From Actinomycetes bacterium (GTDB lineage: Bacteria; Actinomycetota; Acidimicrobiia; Acidimicrobiales; Palsa-688), in NCBI GenBank assembly GCA_021808425.1, contig JAKBBS010000121.1, positions 1 through 10,385 of the forward strand: a stretch of 10,385 bases of DNA, read 5' to 3'. Shown piece after piece: positions 1-7,085 of the stretch (its first letter is position 1; every line of letters begins with the position of its first letter). Made by a program: the position numbers and the translations under genes. Under the pieces are notes generated by a model, which saw only the letters and a program-made list of their open reading frames with translations, did not search any database and was not told the origin of the DNA.

Positions 1-371
1 CGGGACGGCCGATCCAGGTTGTCAGCGCCGTATCCGACTCCATGCTTTGGGCCGCGTACCGCCAGGCAGCTTGCAGCGTGTTCGTGTCCTTGCACGAAGG
101 TTTCGGCTTGCCGGTCGTCGAGTCCTTGCTTAGCGGCACTCCCGTGATCACCTCTTGCTACGGGGCTATGGCTGACGCGGCACGCGACGGCGGCTGCCTG
201 CTCGTCGACCCTCGCCAGCCGGCGGATGTGGCTAGGGCACTGCGCTCCCTTCTTACCGACGCGGAGCTGGCAGCCAAGCTGCGCCGCGAGGCAGCCGAGA
301 CGACGCGCCGCAGCTGGGACGACTACGCGGAGCGGACCTGGGACTTCTTGGCGCAGGGCGTGTTTGAATAG
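1..371 (+). CDS. Glycosyltransferase family 4 (GT-B), C-terminal part, 5' end outside window
   Basis: The reading frame is open from base 3 of the window to the TAG at 369-371, so only the last 122 residues of a GT-B glycosyltransferase are present. Visible are the hallmark SLHEGFGLPVVESL (an E-x7-E motif, the nucleotide-sugar binding signature of GT4 enzymes), then GTPVI and a GG-x-LLVDP stretch that usually lines the donor pocket, and a helical C-terminus ending in a DYAERTWDF-like segment. GT4 enzymes transfer a sugar from a nucleotide donor at the cytoplasmic membrane face, often mannose, glucose, rhamnose or GlcNAc in surface polysaccharide assembly; the specific sugar cannot be read here. 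An in-frame ATG at 42 is internal to the domain and is not the start. The gene is convergent with the next one, with a 22-bp gap. Confidence 0.93.
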   Translation, partial: GRPIQVVSAVSDSMLWAAYRQAACSVFVSLHEGFGLPVVESLLSGTPVITSCYGAMADAARDGGCLLVDPRQPADVARALRSLLTDAELAAKLRREAAETTRRSWDDYAERTWDFLAQGVFE

Positions 372-382
372 CGGCCCCTGAC

Positions 383-400
383 GGCGCAGACGCCTAGGCG
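383..400. terminator. Possible compact hairpin between convergent genes
   Basis: The short gap between the two converging genes holds GGCG-CAGA-CGCC (383-394), a 4-bp stem with a tetraloop. It overlaps a perfect 10-bp palindrome CGCCTAGGCG (391-400) that includes the TAG stop of the - strand gene. There is no T-tract on either strand, so this would be at best a weak bidirectional terminator. Short GC hairpins are common by chance at this base composition. Confidence 0.25.
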
Positions 401-2088
401 GCGCTATAGACGTAGCACGTCGAAACGTTACCGAGGCTGCCCGACCAGATCGTTACAGCCCCTTTCGGCGGGGGTGTAACGCTGACGCTCAGCACGGCCA
501 AGGGTCCAGACGCTGCGCCGCACAGGTAGGCGTCGGTAAAAAGCACGCGATCCGAGGGGAGGGTCCCTTTGAGGCACCACGCTGCGCCGCTTCGCTGCAA
601 GGCTATGCTCAGCCCCGCAGTCTCAGGCCACGCCGACAAGTTGGCCTCGACCAGCGCAATCCTGCGCCCCGAGACACCCGGGTCGGATCGCATGGCCGAT
701 ACCGCGGCGACCATGTCGCTTTGGGCGGCCGGGAGCGCGGACAGCGACGGTCCTGAGACTGCCAGGCAAGTGAACCCCCCGGCAAGCGAAAGCGCAGCGA
801 GGATCCCCGCAGGGAACCGGCCTGGCAGCGACGCCGTGTAGTGACGACCTCGCAGCGGGCCATGGCGGCGGCCTCGTTGAGCGGCGCGTTCTAAAAGCTG
901 CCCACCTGCTGCCACGAGCAGCAGGAGAGGCACCGTCTCGTAGAACTGAGCGACGTAGGTGTTCGCGTTGCTGAGCGCGTCGACCTCATGGTAAAGGTAG
1001 TAGCCCACGAGGATGGTCTCGAGAGCGCACGCCCCATACCAACGGGTGTAGAGCCTCCGCCTGGCTGCATCGTGTTCTGTCAGGATCAGCGCTACGGCGA
1101 CCAGGGCGGCGACGCCGAACAGCAGCGGCGGGAAGTGGGCTTGCGAGAAGTAGTTGTACTCGAACCTGACGGCTTGGCCGAACGTCCTAGGGGCAAGCTT
1201 GGCGGACCCGATGTAGTGAAAGTACTTCGACCACGGCCCAGGGAAATGCAGGACCAGCTCGGCAACCATCGGCACTGCGAAGACGACGACGAGAAGACCG
1301 CTGCCGACAAGGGCCCGTCGATGCCGGCGCATCTCGGCTCTGGCTCCCCGGCGGTGCACAAGGTACCAGGCGCCGGCCGCGAGCATCGACGTCACTCCCA
1401 CAAACATAAGGAAGCTCACATGGCCCTCGATGAGCATCGCCCCTGCGAACGTGGCGAGCGAAAACTCCGCTGTGCGCCCCGCGGCCAGGCCTCCCGCAGC
1501 GACGATAAACACGAAAAAGGTCGAGATGTAAAGGGTCGGGAACCAGTCCCCGGCGAAGAGGCCGCCTCTCGCAGCGAACACGAAGAACAGCCCGAAGCAC
1601 AAGACTGCCGGACCTGCCGAGCGGGTGCTGCGATAGACAGAGGACGTGGCGAGTCCCACTAGCGCAGATACGTAGACGGTGATGCCGAGGAGCTGAGCGT
1701 TGTAGGCGCCTGCCGCCACGTGCAGCACGTCTCGGAACACGAAGATTCCTGCCGCCTGCACGTAAAAAAAGGCGGGGCCGGGATGGTGAAAGCCGACTCG
1801 GGAATAGTTGCCGACGAGCTGCTCGAAGTGCTCGGCGCGGATCACCAGCAACGAGTTGAGCGCCGCATCGCCCCACGGATAGATCGGCGTAGTGAAAAGC
1901 CGGCGCTCCCGGTACAACGCGATCGCGAGAACAACCATGAACGGCACTGCGAAGACAAGGATTGAATCCCAGCTGCGTGACCTCGCTTCCTCCAAGCGGG
2001 AGTCACGTCCGGGCGCGGATGCCCCGGCGCCCATCGCACCAAGTGCTCCCGCTCGACCCTCCGATGTCAAGGAGGTCACGGCGCACAC
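394..2088 (-). CDS. Polytopic membrane protein, GT-C glycosyltransferase-like
   Basis: This encodes a 564-residue membrane protein with about 11-12 predicted hydrophobic segments, beginning near residues 42-60 and ending near 425-445. A C-terminal domain of about 120 residues (446-564) is probably outside the membrane; it has cysteines at 505, 523 and 558 that could form disulfides. The first large loop carries GDAAL (Asp74) followed by a GNYSRVGFHHPGP segment (93-105). Acidic residues in this loop and a following HPGP are typical of GT-C-like proteins that use polyprenyl-phosphate sugars. Acceptor and sugar are unknown and the GT-C call is by resemblance only. The start is uncertain: GTG at 2088 gives the longest form but has no clear ribosome binding site, while ATG at 2034 (residue 19) has GGGAG about 11 bases upstream and drops a low-complexity N-terminus. 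The gene diverges from the dehydrogenase operon and converges with the GT4 gene. Confidence 0.85.
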   Translation of the reverse strand: MCAVTSLTSEGRAGALGAMGAGASAPGRDSRLEEARSRSWDSILVFAVPFMVVLAIALYRERRLFTTPIYPWGDAALNSLLVIRAEHFEQLVGNYSRVGFHHPGPAFFYVQAAGIFVFRDVLHVAAGAYNAQLLGITVYVSALVGLATSSVYRSTRSAGPAVLCFGLFFVFAARGGLFAGDWFPTLYISTFFVFIVAAGGLAAGRTAEFSLATFAGAMLIEGHVSFLMFVGVTSMLAAGAWYLVHRRGARAEMRRHRRALVGSGLLVVVFAVPMVAELVLHFPGPWSKYFHYIGSAKLAPRTFGQAVRFEYNYFSQAHFPPLLFGVAALVAVALILTEHDAARRRLYTRWYGACALETILVGYYLYHEVDALSNANTYVAQFYETVPLLLLVAAGGQLLERAAQRGRRHGPLRGRHYTASLPGRFPAGILAALSLAGGFTCLAVSGPSLSALPAAQSDMVAAVSAMRSDPGVSGRRIALVEANLSAWPETAGLSIALQRSGAAWCLKGTLPSDRVLFTDAYLCGAASGPLAVLSVSVTPPPKGAVTIWSGSLGNVSTCYVYSAA

Positions 2089-2111
2089 ATCTTGATGCGA
2101 CGGATCTCACC

Positions 2112-2131
2112 TTGACTGACCATCCCGTCAA
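2112..2131. promoter_or_regulatory. Inverted repeat TTGAC-N10-GTCAA in the divergent intergenic region
   Basis: A perfect 5-bp inverted repeat, TTGAC at 2112-2116 and GTCAA at 2127-2131, lies between the divergent membrane-protein and dehydrogenase genes. Each arm resembles a -35 hexamer (TTGACT on +, TTGACG on -), so it could be two opposed -35 elements or a regulator-binding dyad. No convincing -10 box lies 16-18 bp from either arm, so the promoter reading is weak. Confidence 0.3.
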
Positions 2132-2176
2132 TACTAAGGCGCCACCAGGGGTAAACTCTGCTCTCCCTTGCCCAGC

Positions 2177-2182
2177 TATAGT
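2177..2182 (+). promoter_or_regulatory. Candidate -10 box TATAGT upstream of the dehydrogenase operon
   Basis: TATAGT matches the -10 consensus at five of six positions and would start transcription near 2188-2190, giving a leader of about 54 bases before the ATG at 2243. No good -35 hexamer lies 16-18 bp upstream, which is common in actinobacterial promoters. The same hexamer is used just before the GTG of the 7086 gene. A small perfect hairpin, GTCGC-GCT-GCGAC (2190-2202), would form at the extreme 5' end of the transcript. Confidence 0.4.
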
Positions 2183-2242
2183 GCTGGATGTCGCGCTGCG
2201 ACGCCTGCGAAGCTCACCGAGGTAGTGGGGCGGAGACCCGAG

Positions 2243-3454
2243 ATGCACCTGGACAACGAACACTCCTGGGAGCTGGATGTCGTCGTCGTCGGTGGGTGCG
2301 GCCATGTGGGGCTTCCTCTGGCGTTGGCTTTCGCGGATCGCGGCCTGCGGGTGTGCGCCTATGACATCGACCGTCGGGCGGTGGAGGCTGTCGGCGCCGG
2401 TCAGATGCCTTTTCGGGAGGAAGGCGCAGGCGAGGTACTCCGCCGGGTGCTCAGCGGCGGGTCGTTCGCTACGACATGCGATGCCTCTGTGATAGCCCGC
2501 AGTGAGGTGATAGTCGTGGTGGTCGGAACGCCCGTAGACGAGCATCTCAACCCGGACCCACACGTCGTGCCTGCTGTACTCGAGGAGCTGGCCTGTCACT
2601 TTCGCCCAGGGCAGCTACTGGTGTTGCGCTCGACGGTGTATCCGGGGGTGACCAGGCGTGTGGAAGGCCTTATCGACGAACGAGGATTGGAGGTGGATGT
2701 AGCGTTCTGCCCGGAGCGGATCGCCGAAGGCCACGCGATGGAGGAGCTTTTCGCCTTGCCGCAGATCGTGTCGGCACGCGACCAGCGTGTAGTGGGGAGG
2801 GCGGCGGCGCTATTTAAAACGCTGACGCCGTCGATAGTCGAGTTGGAGCCCGAGGAAGCCGAACTGGCGAAGCTTTTCACGAACACTTGGCGTTACATCA
2901 AGTTCGCGGCGGCGAACCAGTTCTTCGTGATGGCAAACGATCACGGGCTCGACTACGCCCGGATTCGCGCGGCGCTCGCCCATGACTATCCGAGGGCGGC
3001 GGACATGCCTGGCGCGGGGTTCGCTGCCGGCCCGTGCCTGCTCAAGGACACGATGCAGCTCGCTGCGTTCACCAACAACACGTTCGTACTCGGCCATGCG
3101 GCGATGCTCGTCAACGAGGGTCTACCGCTGTATCTGGTGTCGAGGCTGGAGGAGATGTGCGACCTTCGCGCGTCGACCGTCGGGATCCTCGGCTGCGCCT
3201 TCAAAGCCGAAAGCGACGACACGAGGTCGAGCCTCGCTTACAAGCTCAAGCGGATCCTCGGTTTCAAAGCGCGTCGGGTTCTAGTCACGGACCCTTACGT
3301 CACGTCTGACCCGAACCTCGTCTGTCTCGACGATCTCCTCGACGCGAGCGACGTGATGGTGATAGCAGCACCGCATCGCGTGTACGCAGAGTTGTCGACC
3401 ACCAAACCGGTCGTAGACATATGGGATCTTCGTCGTCGCGGCAGCCTGGTATGA
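2243..3454 (+). CDS. Nucleotide-sugar dehydrogenase (UDP-HexNAc/UDP-glucose 6-dehydrogenase family)
   Basis: This 403-residue enzyme belongs to the NAD-dependent family that oxidises C6 of a UDP- or GDP-sugar to the uronic acid in two steps. The N-terminal Rossmann domain has VVGGCGHVGLPLA (16-28). The central helix has AKLFTNTW with the family Lys210 and Asn214. The catalytic cysteine is Cys265 in GAGFAAGPCLLKD. The C-terminal domain has GCAFKAESDDTRSS (317-330). The segment FCPERIAEG (155-163) has the PER-xxx-G form seen in UDP-N-acetylhexosamine dehydrogenases (WecC/WbpA type) rather than the PEFLREG form of UDP-glucose dehydrogenases, so a HexNAc substrate is the better guess. The ATG at 2243 has GGAG seven bases upstream and gives normal family length; a TTG at 2168 would add 25 unrelated residues. 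It is first in a + strand operon, 15 bp ahead of the GT2 gene. Confidence 0.93.
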   Translation: MHLDNEHSWELDVVVVGGCGHVGLPLALAFADRGLRVCAYDIDRRAVEAVGAGQMPFREEGAGEVLRRVLSGGSFATTCDASVIARSEVIVVVVGTPVDEHLNPDPHVVPAVLEELACHFRPGQLLVLRSTVYPGVTRRVEGLIDERGLEVDVAFCPERIAEGHAMEELFALPQIVSARDQRVVGRAAALFKTLTPSIVELEPEEAELAKLFTNTWRYIKFAAANQFFVMANDHGLDYARIRAALAHDYPRAADMPGAGFAAGPCLLKDTMQLAAFTNNTFVLGHAAMLVNEGLPLYLVSRLEEMCDLRASTVGILGCAFKAESDDTRSSLAYKLKRILGFKARRVLVTDPYVTSDPNLVCLDDLLDASDVMVIAAPHRVYAELSTTKPVVDIWDLRRRGSLV

Positions 3455-3469
3455 GAGGGGTGGGCGGAC

Positions 3470-4339
3470 GTGGCTAGGCGTGTCGCTGTCGTGATCCCCG
3501 CCTACATGGAGGGGGAGGGGATCGTCTCGGTCCTCGATCGCATAGCTGAGGCGGTCGAATCCGACTGCGAGGTCCTAGTAGTGGTGGACTCTGCGGATGA
3601 TCCGACGGTAGAGGTGGTGAGACGCTACTCAGAGCGTGACCTTCGTGTCCGTAACGTCGTCAACAGTTACGGGCGTGGACCCGCGAACGCTATCCGCTTC
3701 GGGATCGACTCGACGGACTGCCCTGTGGTAGTGGTTACGATGGCAGACGGCAGCGACGATCCCCGCCAGATCGACGACCTGGCCCGCCTGGTCGAGCGTG
3801 GCGTGGTTATCGCGGCGGCGTCGAGGTACATGCCGGGCGGCCGCCAGGTGGGCGGTCCGCTCGCTAAAGGTCTGATGTCGAGGGCCGCAGGAGTGAGCTT
3901 GCAGATGTTCGCCAGGGTCGGCACCAGGGACGCGACCAACAGCTTCAAGGCGTACTCGGCCGATTTCGTGCGCCGGGTCGGCGTGGATAGCCGCTACGGT
4001 TTCGAGATCGGCCTCGAGTTGACTGCCAAAGCCCGCCGGTTGCGCCTGCCTGTGGGGGAGATTCCGACCATCTGGTTGGACCGTACCTCCGGCGCGTCGA
4101 ATTTCAAGGTCCGCGAGTCGATACCGCACTACCTTCGCTGGTATCGTCTCGCGTTCGGCCCGAAACTGTCCGCCGAGGCCCTACGAAGGCGGGTGGATCG
4201 CCTCGTCGGAGTCGGGTCCGGCCGAGCGGGGTTCCTGCCGGACGACACGACGGTTCCAGTTGTCGCGGGGGCGGTACCAGTAGTCGCAGGGGCGTCAGAA
4301 GCGGCGAACCCCGACGCTGAAGTCGGGTCCCCGCGGTGA
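3470..4339 (+). CDS. Family 2 glycosyltransferase, DPM1/polyprenyl-phosphate sugar synthase-like
   Basis: A 289-residue GT-A fold enzyme. The N-terminus AVVIPAYMEGEG (6-17) is the usual GT2 opening. VVVDSADD (37-44) is the first donor-binding strand, and MADGSDDP (91-98) is the metal-binding DXD-like motif in the form found in dolichol/polyprenyl-phosphate mannosyltransferase-type enzymes. Later, IWLDRTSGASNFKV (201-214) matches the acceptor-side R-x-x-G-x-S-x-F signature, followed by HYLRWY. No transmembrane segment is evident, so it is likely a peripheral cytoplasmic-face enzyme. The start is GTG at 3470, preceded by a purine-rich AGAGGGG stretch, 15 bp after the dehydrogenase stop. The C-terminus (about 255-289) is an unusual tail with two copies of VPVVAGA. 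A role in making a polyprenyl-phosphate sugar or a first linkage is inferred from family resemblance; the sugar is unknown. Confidence 0.9.
   Translation: MARRVAVVIPAYMEGEGIVSVLDRIAEAVESDCEVLVVVDSADDPTVEVVRRYSERDLRVRNVVNSYGRGPANAIRFGIDSTDCPVVVVTMADGSDDPRQIDDLARLVERGVVIAAASRYMPGGRQVGGPLAKGLMSRAAGVSLQMFARVGTRDATNSFKAYSADFVRRVGVDSRYGFEIGLELTAKARRLRLPVGEIPTIWLDRTSGASNFKVRESIPHYLRWYRLAFGPKLSAEALRRRVDRLVGVGSGRAGFLPDDTTVPVVAGAVPVVAGASEAANPDAEVGSPR
4253..4294 (+). repeat. Tandem 21-bp duplication encoding VPVVAGA twice
   Basis: Two adjacent 21-bp units (4253-4273 and 4274-4294) in the 3' end of the GT2 gene encode identical heptapeptides, residues 262-268 and 269-275. The units differ at three bases (gtt/gta, gtt/gta, gcg/gca), all synonymous third positions. 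Confidence 0.85.
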
Positions 4340-4370
4340 AATCCAAGTCGACCAGGAAGGTTCAGAACTA

Positions 4371-5459
4371 TTGGGCGCAGACATGACCGCACAGACGACG
4401 CCGAAGGCCGCTTCGGGTGGCGAAGGCCACTCCAAGGTCTTAGTGACCGGCTCTGCTGGGTTCATCGGCGGCTACGTCGTTGAGGAGCTTCTTGGTAGGG
4501 GCTACCTGGTTGTCGGCCTCGACAACTACTCCAAGTACGGCCCCGTCCGAAAATCCTACGACGAGCATCCCAACTACCGTTTCGTGTACGGCGACGCTAC
4601 CGACGCAGGGCTCGTCGCGGAGCTTGCTGGCGACTGCGACCACTTCATCGCAGGGGCGGCCCTCATCGGGGGTATCTCCTACTTTCACGCGTACGCCTAC
4701 GACCTGCTCGCCGCCAACGAGCGGATCATCGCCGCGTCGTGCGACGCCGCGATCGCCGCACACAGGCGAGGCGACGGCAGGCTACGCAAGATGACGTTCA
4801 TGAGCTCGTCGATGGTCTACGAGTCCACCGACCGCTGGCCTTCGAGGGAAGGTGACGAGCGGCTTATAGCGCCACCTTTGTCCTCCTACGGCTTCCAAAA
4901 GCTCGCCTGCGAGTACTTCGCCCGAGCCGCATGGTCGCAATACAGGCTGCCTTATACGATCATCCGGCCTTTCAACTGCGTCGGGATCGGCGAGCAGCGG
5001 GCGCTTGGTGACGTAGAGGTAGCGAGCGGGAACGTGAAGCTGGCTATGAGCCACGTCGTGCCCGACCTGGTGCAGAAAGTTCTAAAAGGCCAGGACCCTG
5101 TCCATGTCCTAGGCGACGGTAGCCAGGTACGCCACTACACCTACGGCGGCGACCTCGCACGGGGGATCGTCGACACCCTCGAACATCCCGGCGCTCTCAA
5201 CGACGACTTCAACCTGTCGACTGCCCGCTCGACGACCGTACGCGAGCTCGCAGAGACGATCTGGCGCAAGATCAATGGAGACGACGCGCCACTTCGCCTA
5301 GTCCACGACGAAGGCTACGAGCACGACGTGCAAAAGCGGATACCCGACGTCACTAAAGCACGCAGCGTGCTCGGCTTCGAGGCGACAACCTCCCTAGAAG
5401 ACATGCTCGACGAGGTGATCCCGTGGATCTCCAAGGCAATCGCCGACGGTAATTTGTAG
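4371..5459 (+). CDS. NAD-dependent nucleotide-sugar epimerase/dehydratase (extended SDR)
   Basis: A 362-residue extended short-chain dehydrogenase/reductase acting on a nucleotide sugar. VLVTGSAGFIG (23-33) is the GxxGxxG dinucleotide-binding motif, and Asp51 in GLDNYS would bind the adenosine ribose. The catalytic set is SSSMVY (145-150) plus Tyr173-x3-Lys177 (YGFQK). IIRPFNCVGIGEQR (197-210) is the substrate-side region after the active site, and HYTYGGDLARGI (255-266) is a conserved late motif. These features fit 4-epimerases and 4,6-dehydratases; which of these cannot be settled from motifs. The TTG at 4371 has AGGAAGG ten bases upstream; the in-frame ATG at 4383 is too far from that site, so TTG is preferred though ATG is possible. 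It sits 31 bp after the GT2 gene and 3 bp before the next start, so it is co-transcribed. It probably shapes the same sugar nucleotide as the dehydrogenase (inference). Confidence 0.92.
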   Translation: MGADMTAQTTPKAASGGEGHSKVLVTGSAGFIGGYVVEELLGRGYLVVGLDNYSKYGPVRKSYDEHPNYRFVYGDATDAGLVAELAGDCDHFIAGAALIGGISYFHAYAYDLLAANERIIAASCDAAIAAHRRGDGRLRKMTFMSSSMVYESTDRWPSREGDERLIAPPLSSYGFQKLACEYFARAAWSQYRLPYTIIRPFNCVGIGEQRALGDVEVASGNVKLAMSHVVPDLVQKVLKGQDPVHVLGDGSQVRHYTYGGDLARGIVDTLEHPGALNDDFNLSTARSTTVRELAETIWRKINGDDAPLRLVHDEGYEHDVQKRIPDVTKARSVLGFEATTSLEDMLDEVIPWISKAIADGNL

Positions 5460-5462
5460 CAG

Positions 5463-6989
5463 GTGGCCCCGTCGAAGTCCTGGCTCGTACGACCCAGCAT
5501 GGTCGCGGCGGGCGCTCTCGTCGGCGCTTATCTGATCTTCGTCGCCGCTGACGCCGCGAGCAAAGGAAACCTTCACACCGGTGACACCGACCTCCTCGTA
5601 GCCGGTGCCCGGACAGCAATGTCTTGTATTTCCAAAGCGACTCTGGTCGGTTGCGGACACCTGCGAGGGTCGCTTTCCACCTCCGTCGGCCCTTACGCTT
5701 TACTCGAGTACCTTCCAGCAGCGGCGCTCCTCGCGACCGGCCTGTCCAACAACAGCGTCATTCACTGGCTCGGCTCGCTCAACCTTGTAGCGTACGCGCT
5801 GACGTTGGTCACCGTTGCCGTCGCCGCGAGGCGAATGGCCTGGAGGGGGTGGGGGGCGCTGCTCGTGGTGGCACTGCTGGCCAGTTCGCTTACCTACCAG
5901 GCGACGGCAGGATTCTCCGAGATGCTCCAGGCGTGCGTAGGCGCGTTGGCGATGCTCGCCATCATCGAGCGGCGCAGCACTTTAATCGTCGTCGGTGTCG
6001 CCTTGGCGTGCGTGGGAAAGGAGACCTTCTTCCCGTTCGTGGCGGTACTCGGCTTCCTCGCCGGACGGCGTCCCGAAGACGGCTTCGCTCCGCCCAAGCG
6101 GGTAACGCTCGCGCTGGCGACCGGTCTCGTCGTCGGGGAGCTTTGCAACTTGGGGTTCAACGAGTTCCGCTACGCGAGCGTCAACAACCTCGAGTATCTC
6201 CAAAGCCTTCTTCGCACCCCCGGCGTGGAGCGCAAGGCGGCCTTCTTCGCCGCGGTGTGGCTGTCGCCGTCAGGCGGCGTCTTGTGGTTCGCTCCGATCG
6301 CTACCATCATCGTCGTAGGGGTGCTCGTAGCAGCAGTCGTTGCTTTAGCGCGAACGCCGAGGCGTACGGGCTCCTGGCTGCCTCAGCTGGCAGCGGTGGG
6401 GACCGTCGCAGGGTTCGCGGCTGGACTCTCCGAGTGGTACACACCGTTCGGCTGGATAGCGTACGGCCCCAGACTGTTCGTTCCGATCCTCCCGGCGGGC
6501 CTCGTCGTGATCGCCTACACCGCTGCGCCGCAGCTGGCCGGGGTTGTGCGGCGCCTGCTGGCAAGTCGAGCCGGTCTTGTCGGGGCGGCCGGTGTCTGCG
6601 TAGCGGCGGGCTGGGCGCAGTTCGGGGCGCCGTGGTCGTGGAGCGTCGCCGTCTCTCGACTGATCGCTCCTGCGCCAGGCTGCCCGGGCATGACGCAACT
6701 CGTGATCCAAACCCGTCCCACCCAGTACTACACGTGCGCTTCGAAGATCATGTGGAGGATACATCCGAGCGTCCTTCACGCGGCTGCGTCCGCCGGCGGG
6801 ACTCCGGCGCTTGCAGCGAGGGTTCTCCTCGGCGCGGCAACCGTGGCCCTCGTCGCCGGGATCGGGCGGCAGCCCCATACGCCGGGCGGCCCTGCCAAGC
6901 ATTCCGGCGGAAGCGGCGAGGTAGCTGGCCGCTACCGCGGGAGTCACCGCATCGGGTCTGGCGGGGCCCCTGCGCGTTCCGGCGCTTAG
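5463..6989 (+). CDS. Second polytopic membrane protein, GT-C-like
   Basis: A 508-residue protein with about 11-13 hydrophobic segments (first at 12-31, last at 447-467). A cytoplasmic-looking tail of about 40 residues is rich in Gly, Arg and His. The first loop has an acidic HTGDTDLL motif (38-45), a later loop has VGKETFF (184-190), and near 330-344 is a GWIAYGPRLFVPILP stretch similar to the Y-G-x-R-x-x-x-P-x-x-P motif near the end of many GT-C-like mannosyltransferase-type membrane proteins. Cysteines at 407 and 425 lie in a probable extracytoplasmic loop. It is not clearly homologous in sequence to the - strand membrane protein, though of similar architecture. The GTG start lies 3 bp after the epimerase stop without a good independent ribosome binding site, so translational coupling is likely. 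A role in transferring a lipid-linked sugar, or another membrane step in the cluster, is inference. Confidence 0.83.
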   Translation: MAPSKSWLVRPSMVAAGALVGAYLIFVAADAASKGNLHTGDTDLLVAGARTAMSCISKATLVGCGHLRGSLSTSVGPYALLEYLPAAALLATGLSNNSVIHWLGSLNLVAYALTLVTVAVAARRMAWRGWGALLVVALLASSLTYQATAGFSEMLQACVGALAMLAIIERRSTLIVVGVALACVGKETFFPFVAVLGFLAGRRPEDGFAPPKRVTLALATGLVVGELCNLGFNEFRYASVNNLEYLQSLLRTPGVERKAAFFAAVWLSPSGGVLWFAPIATIIVVGVLVAAVVALARTPRRTGSWLPQLAAVGTVAGFAAGLSEWYTPFGWIAYGPRLFVPILPAGLVVIAYTAAPQLAGVVRRLLASRAGLVGAAGVCVAAGWAQFGAPWSWSVAVSRLIAPAPGCPGMTQLVIQTRPTQYYTCASKIMWRIHPSVLHAAASAGGTPALAARVLLGAATVALVAGIGRQPHTPGGPAKHSGGSGEVAGRYRGSHRIGSGGAPARSGA

Positions 6990-7020
6990 CATCCGGAGGG
7001 TTCAGGCTTTGGAGGGCTTT

Positions 7021-7060
7021 CGGCGAGGAGCAGCCCAACGGGCGTGATGCACCCTCGCCG
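7021..7060 (+). terminator. Nested stem-loop after the four-gene operon (terminator-like or regulatory)
   Basis: CGGCGAGG (7021-7028) pairs perfectly with CCTCGCCG (7053-7060), an 8-bp outer stem. Inside the 24-base loop, GCCC (7033-7036) and GGGC (7040-7043) form a second 4-bp stem with an AAC loop. It lies 31 bp past the upstream stop codon and ends 13 bp before the -10 box of the next gene. There is no T-tract, so if it terminates it would be a U-less structure; a leader or operator function is also possible. Confidence 0.5.
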
Positions 7061-7073
7061 ACGTCGACCCGCA

Positions 7074-7079
7074 TATAGT
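7074..7079 (+). promoter_or_regulatory. -10 box TATAGT for an apparently leaderless transcript
   Basis: TATAGT ends six bases before an in-frame GTG at 7086. The expected transcription start (6-7 bases past the -10) falls on or next to that GTG, the arrangement of leaderless genes in actinobacteria. No clear -35 hexamer is present. Confidence 0.6.
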
Positions 7080-7085
7080 TTCAGG

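Noticed and set aside
988..1662. A 224-codon open frame on + antisense to the - strand membrane protein
   Set aside because: The translation is highly charged and featureless, whereas the opposite strand gives regular transmembrane segments and a GT-C-like loop motif.
2188..2361. A short ATG frame on + beginning right at the predicted transcription start of the dehydrogenase operon
   Set aside because: It is out of frame with the dehydrogenase, Arg-rich, runs deep into its coding region, and looks like chance.
2003..2599. A 198-codon open frame on - across the divergent promoter and the start of the dehydrogenase
   Set aside because: It overlaps a well-supported Rossmann domain and the divergent intergenic region and shows no recognisable domain.
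5624..7078. A 484-codon open frame on + overlapping the second membrane protein
   Set aside because: Its translation is Arg/Gly-rich low-quality sequence with no domain, typical of an out-of-phase frame in GC-rich DNA. The overlapping membrane-protein frame has coherent hydrophobic segments and couples to the epimerase stop.
7044..7085. Upstream GTG/ATG starts (7044, 7047) for the bifunctional gene
   Set aside because: They add 14 basic residues with no family resemblance and would put the TATAGT box inside the coding region; the GTG at 7086 fits leaderless spacing.
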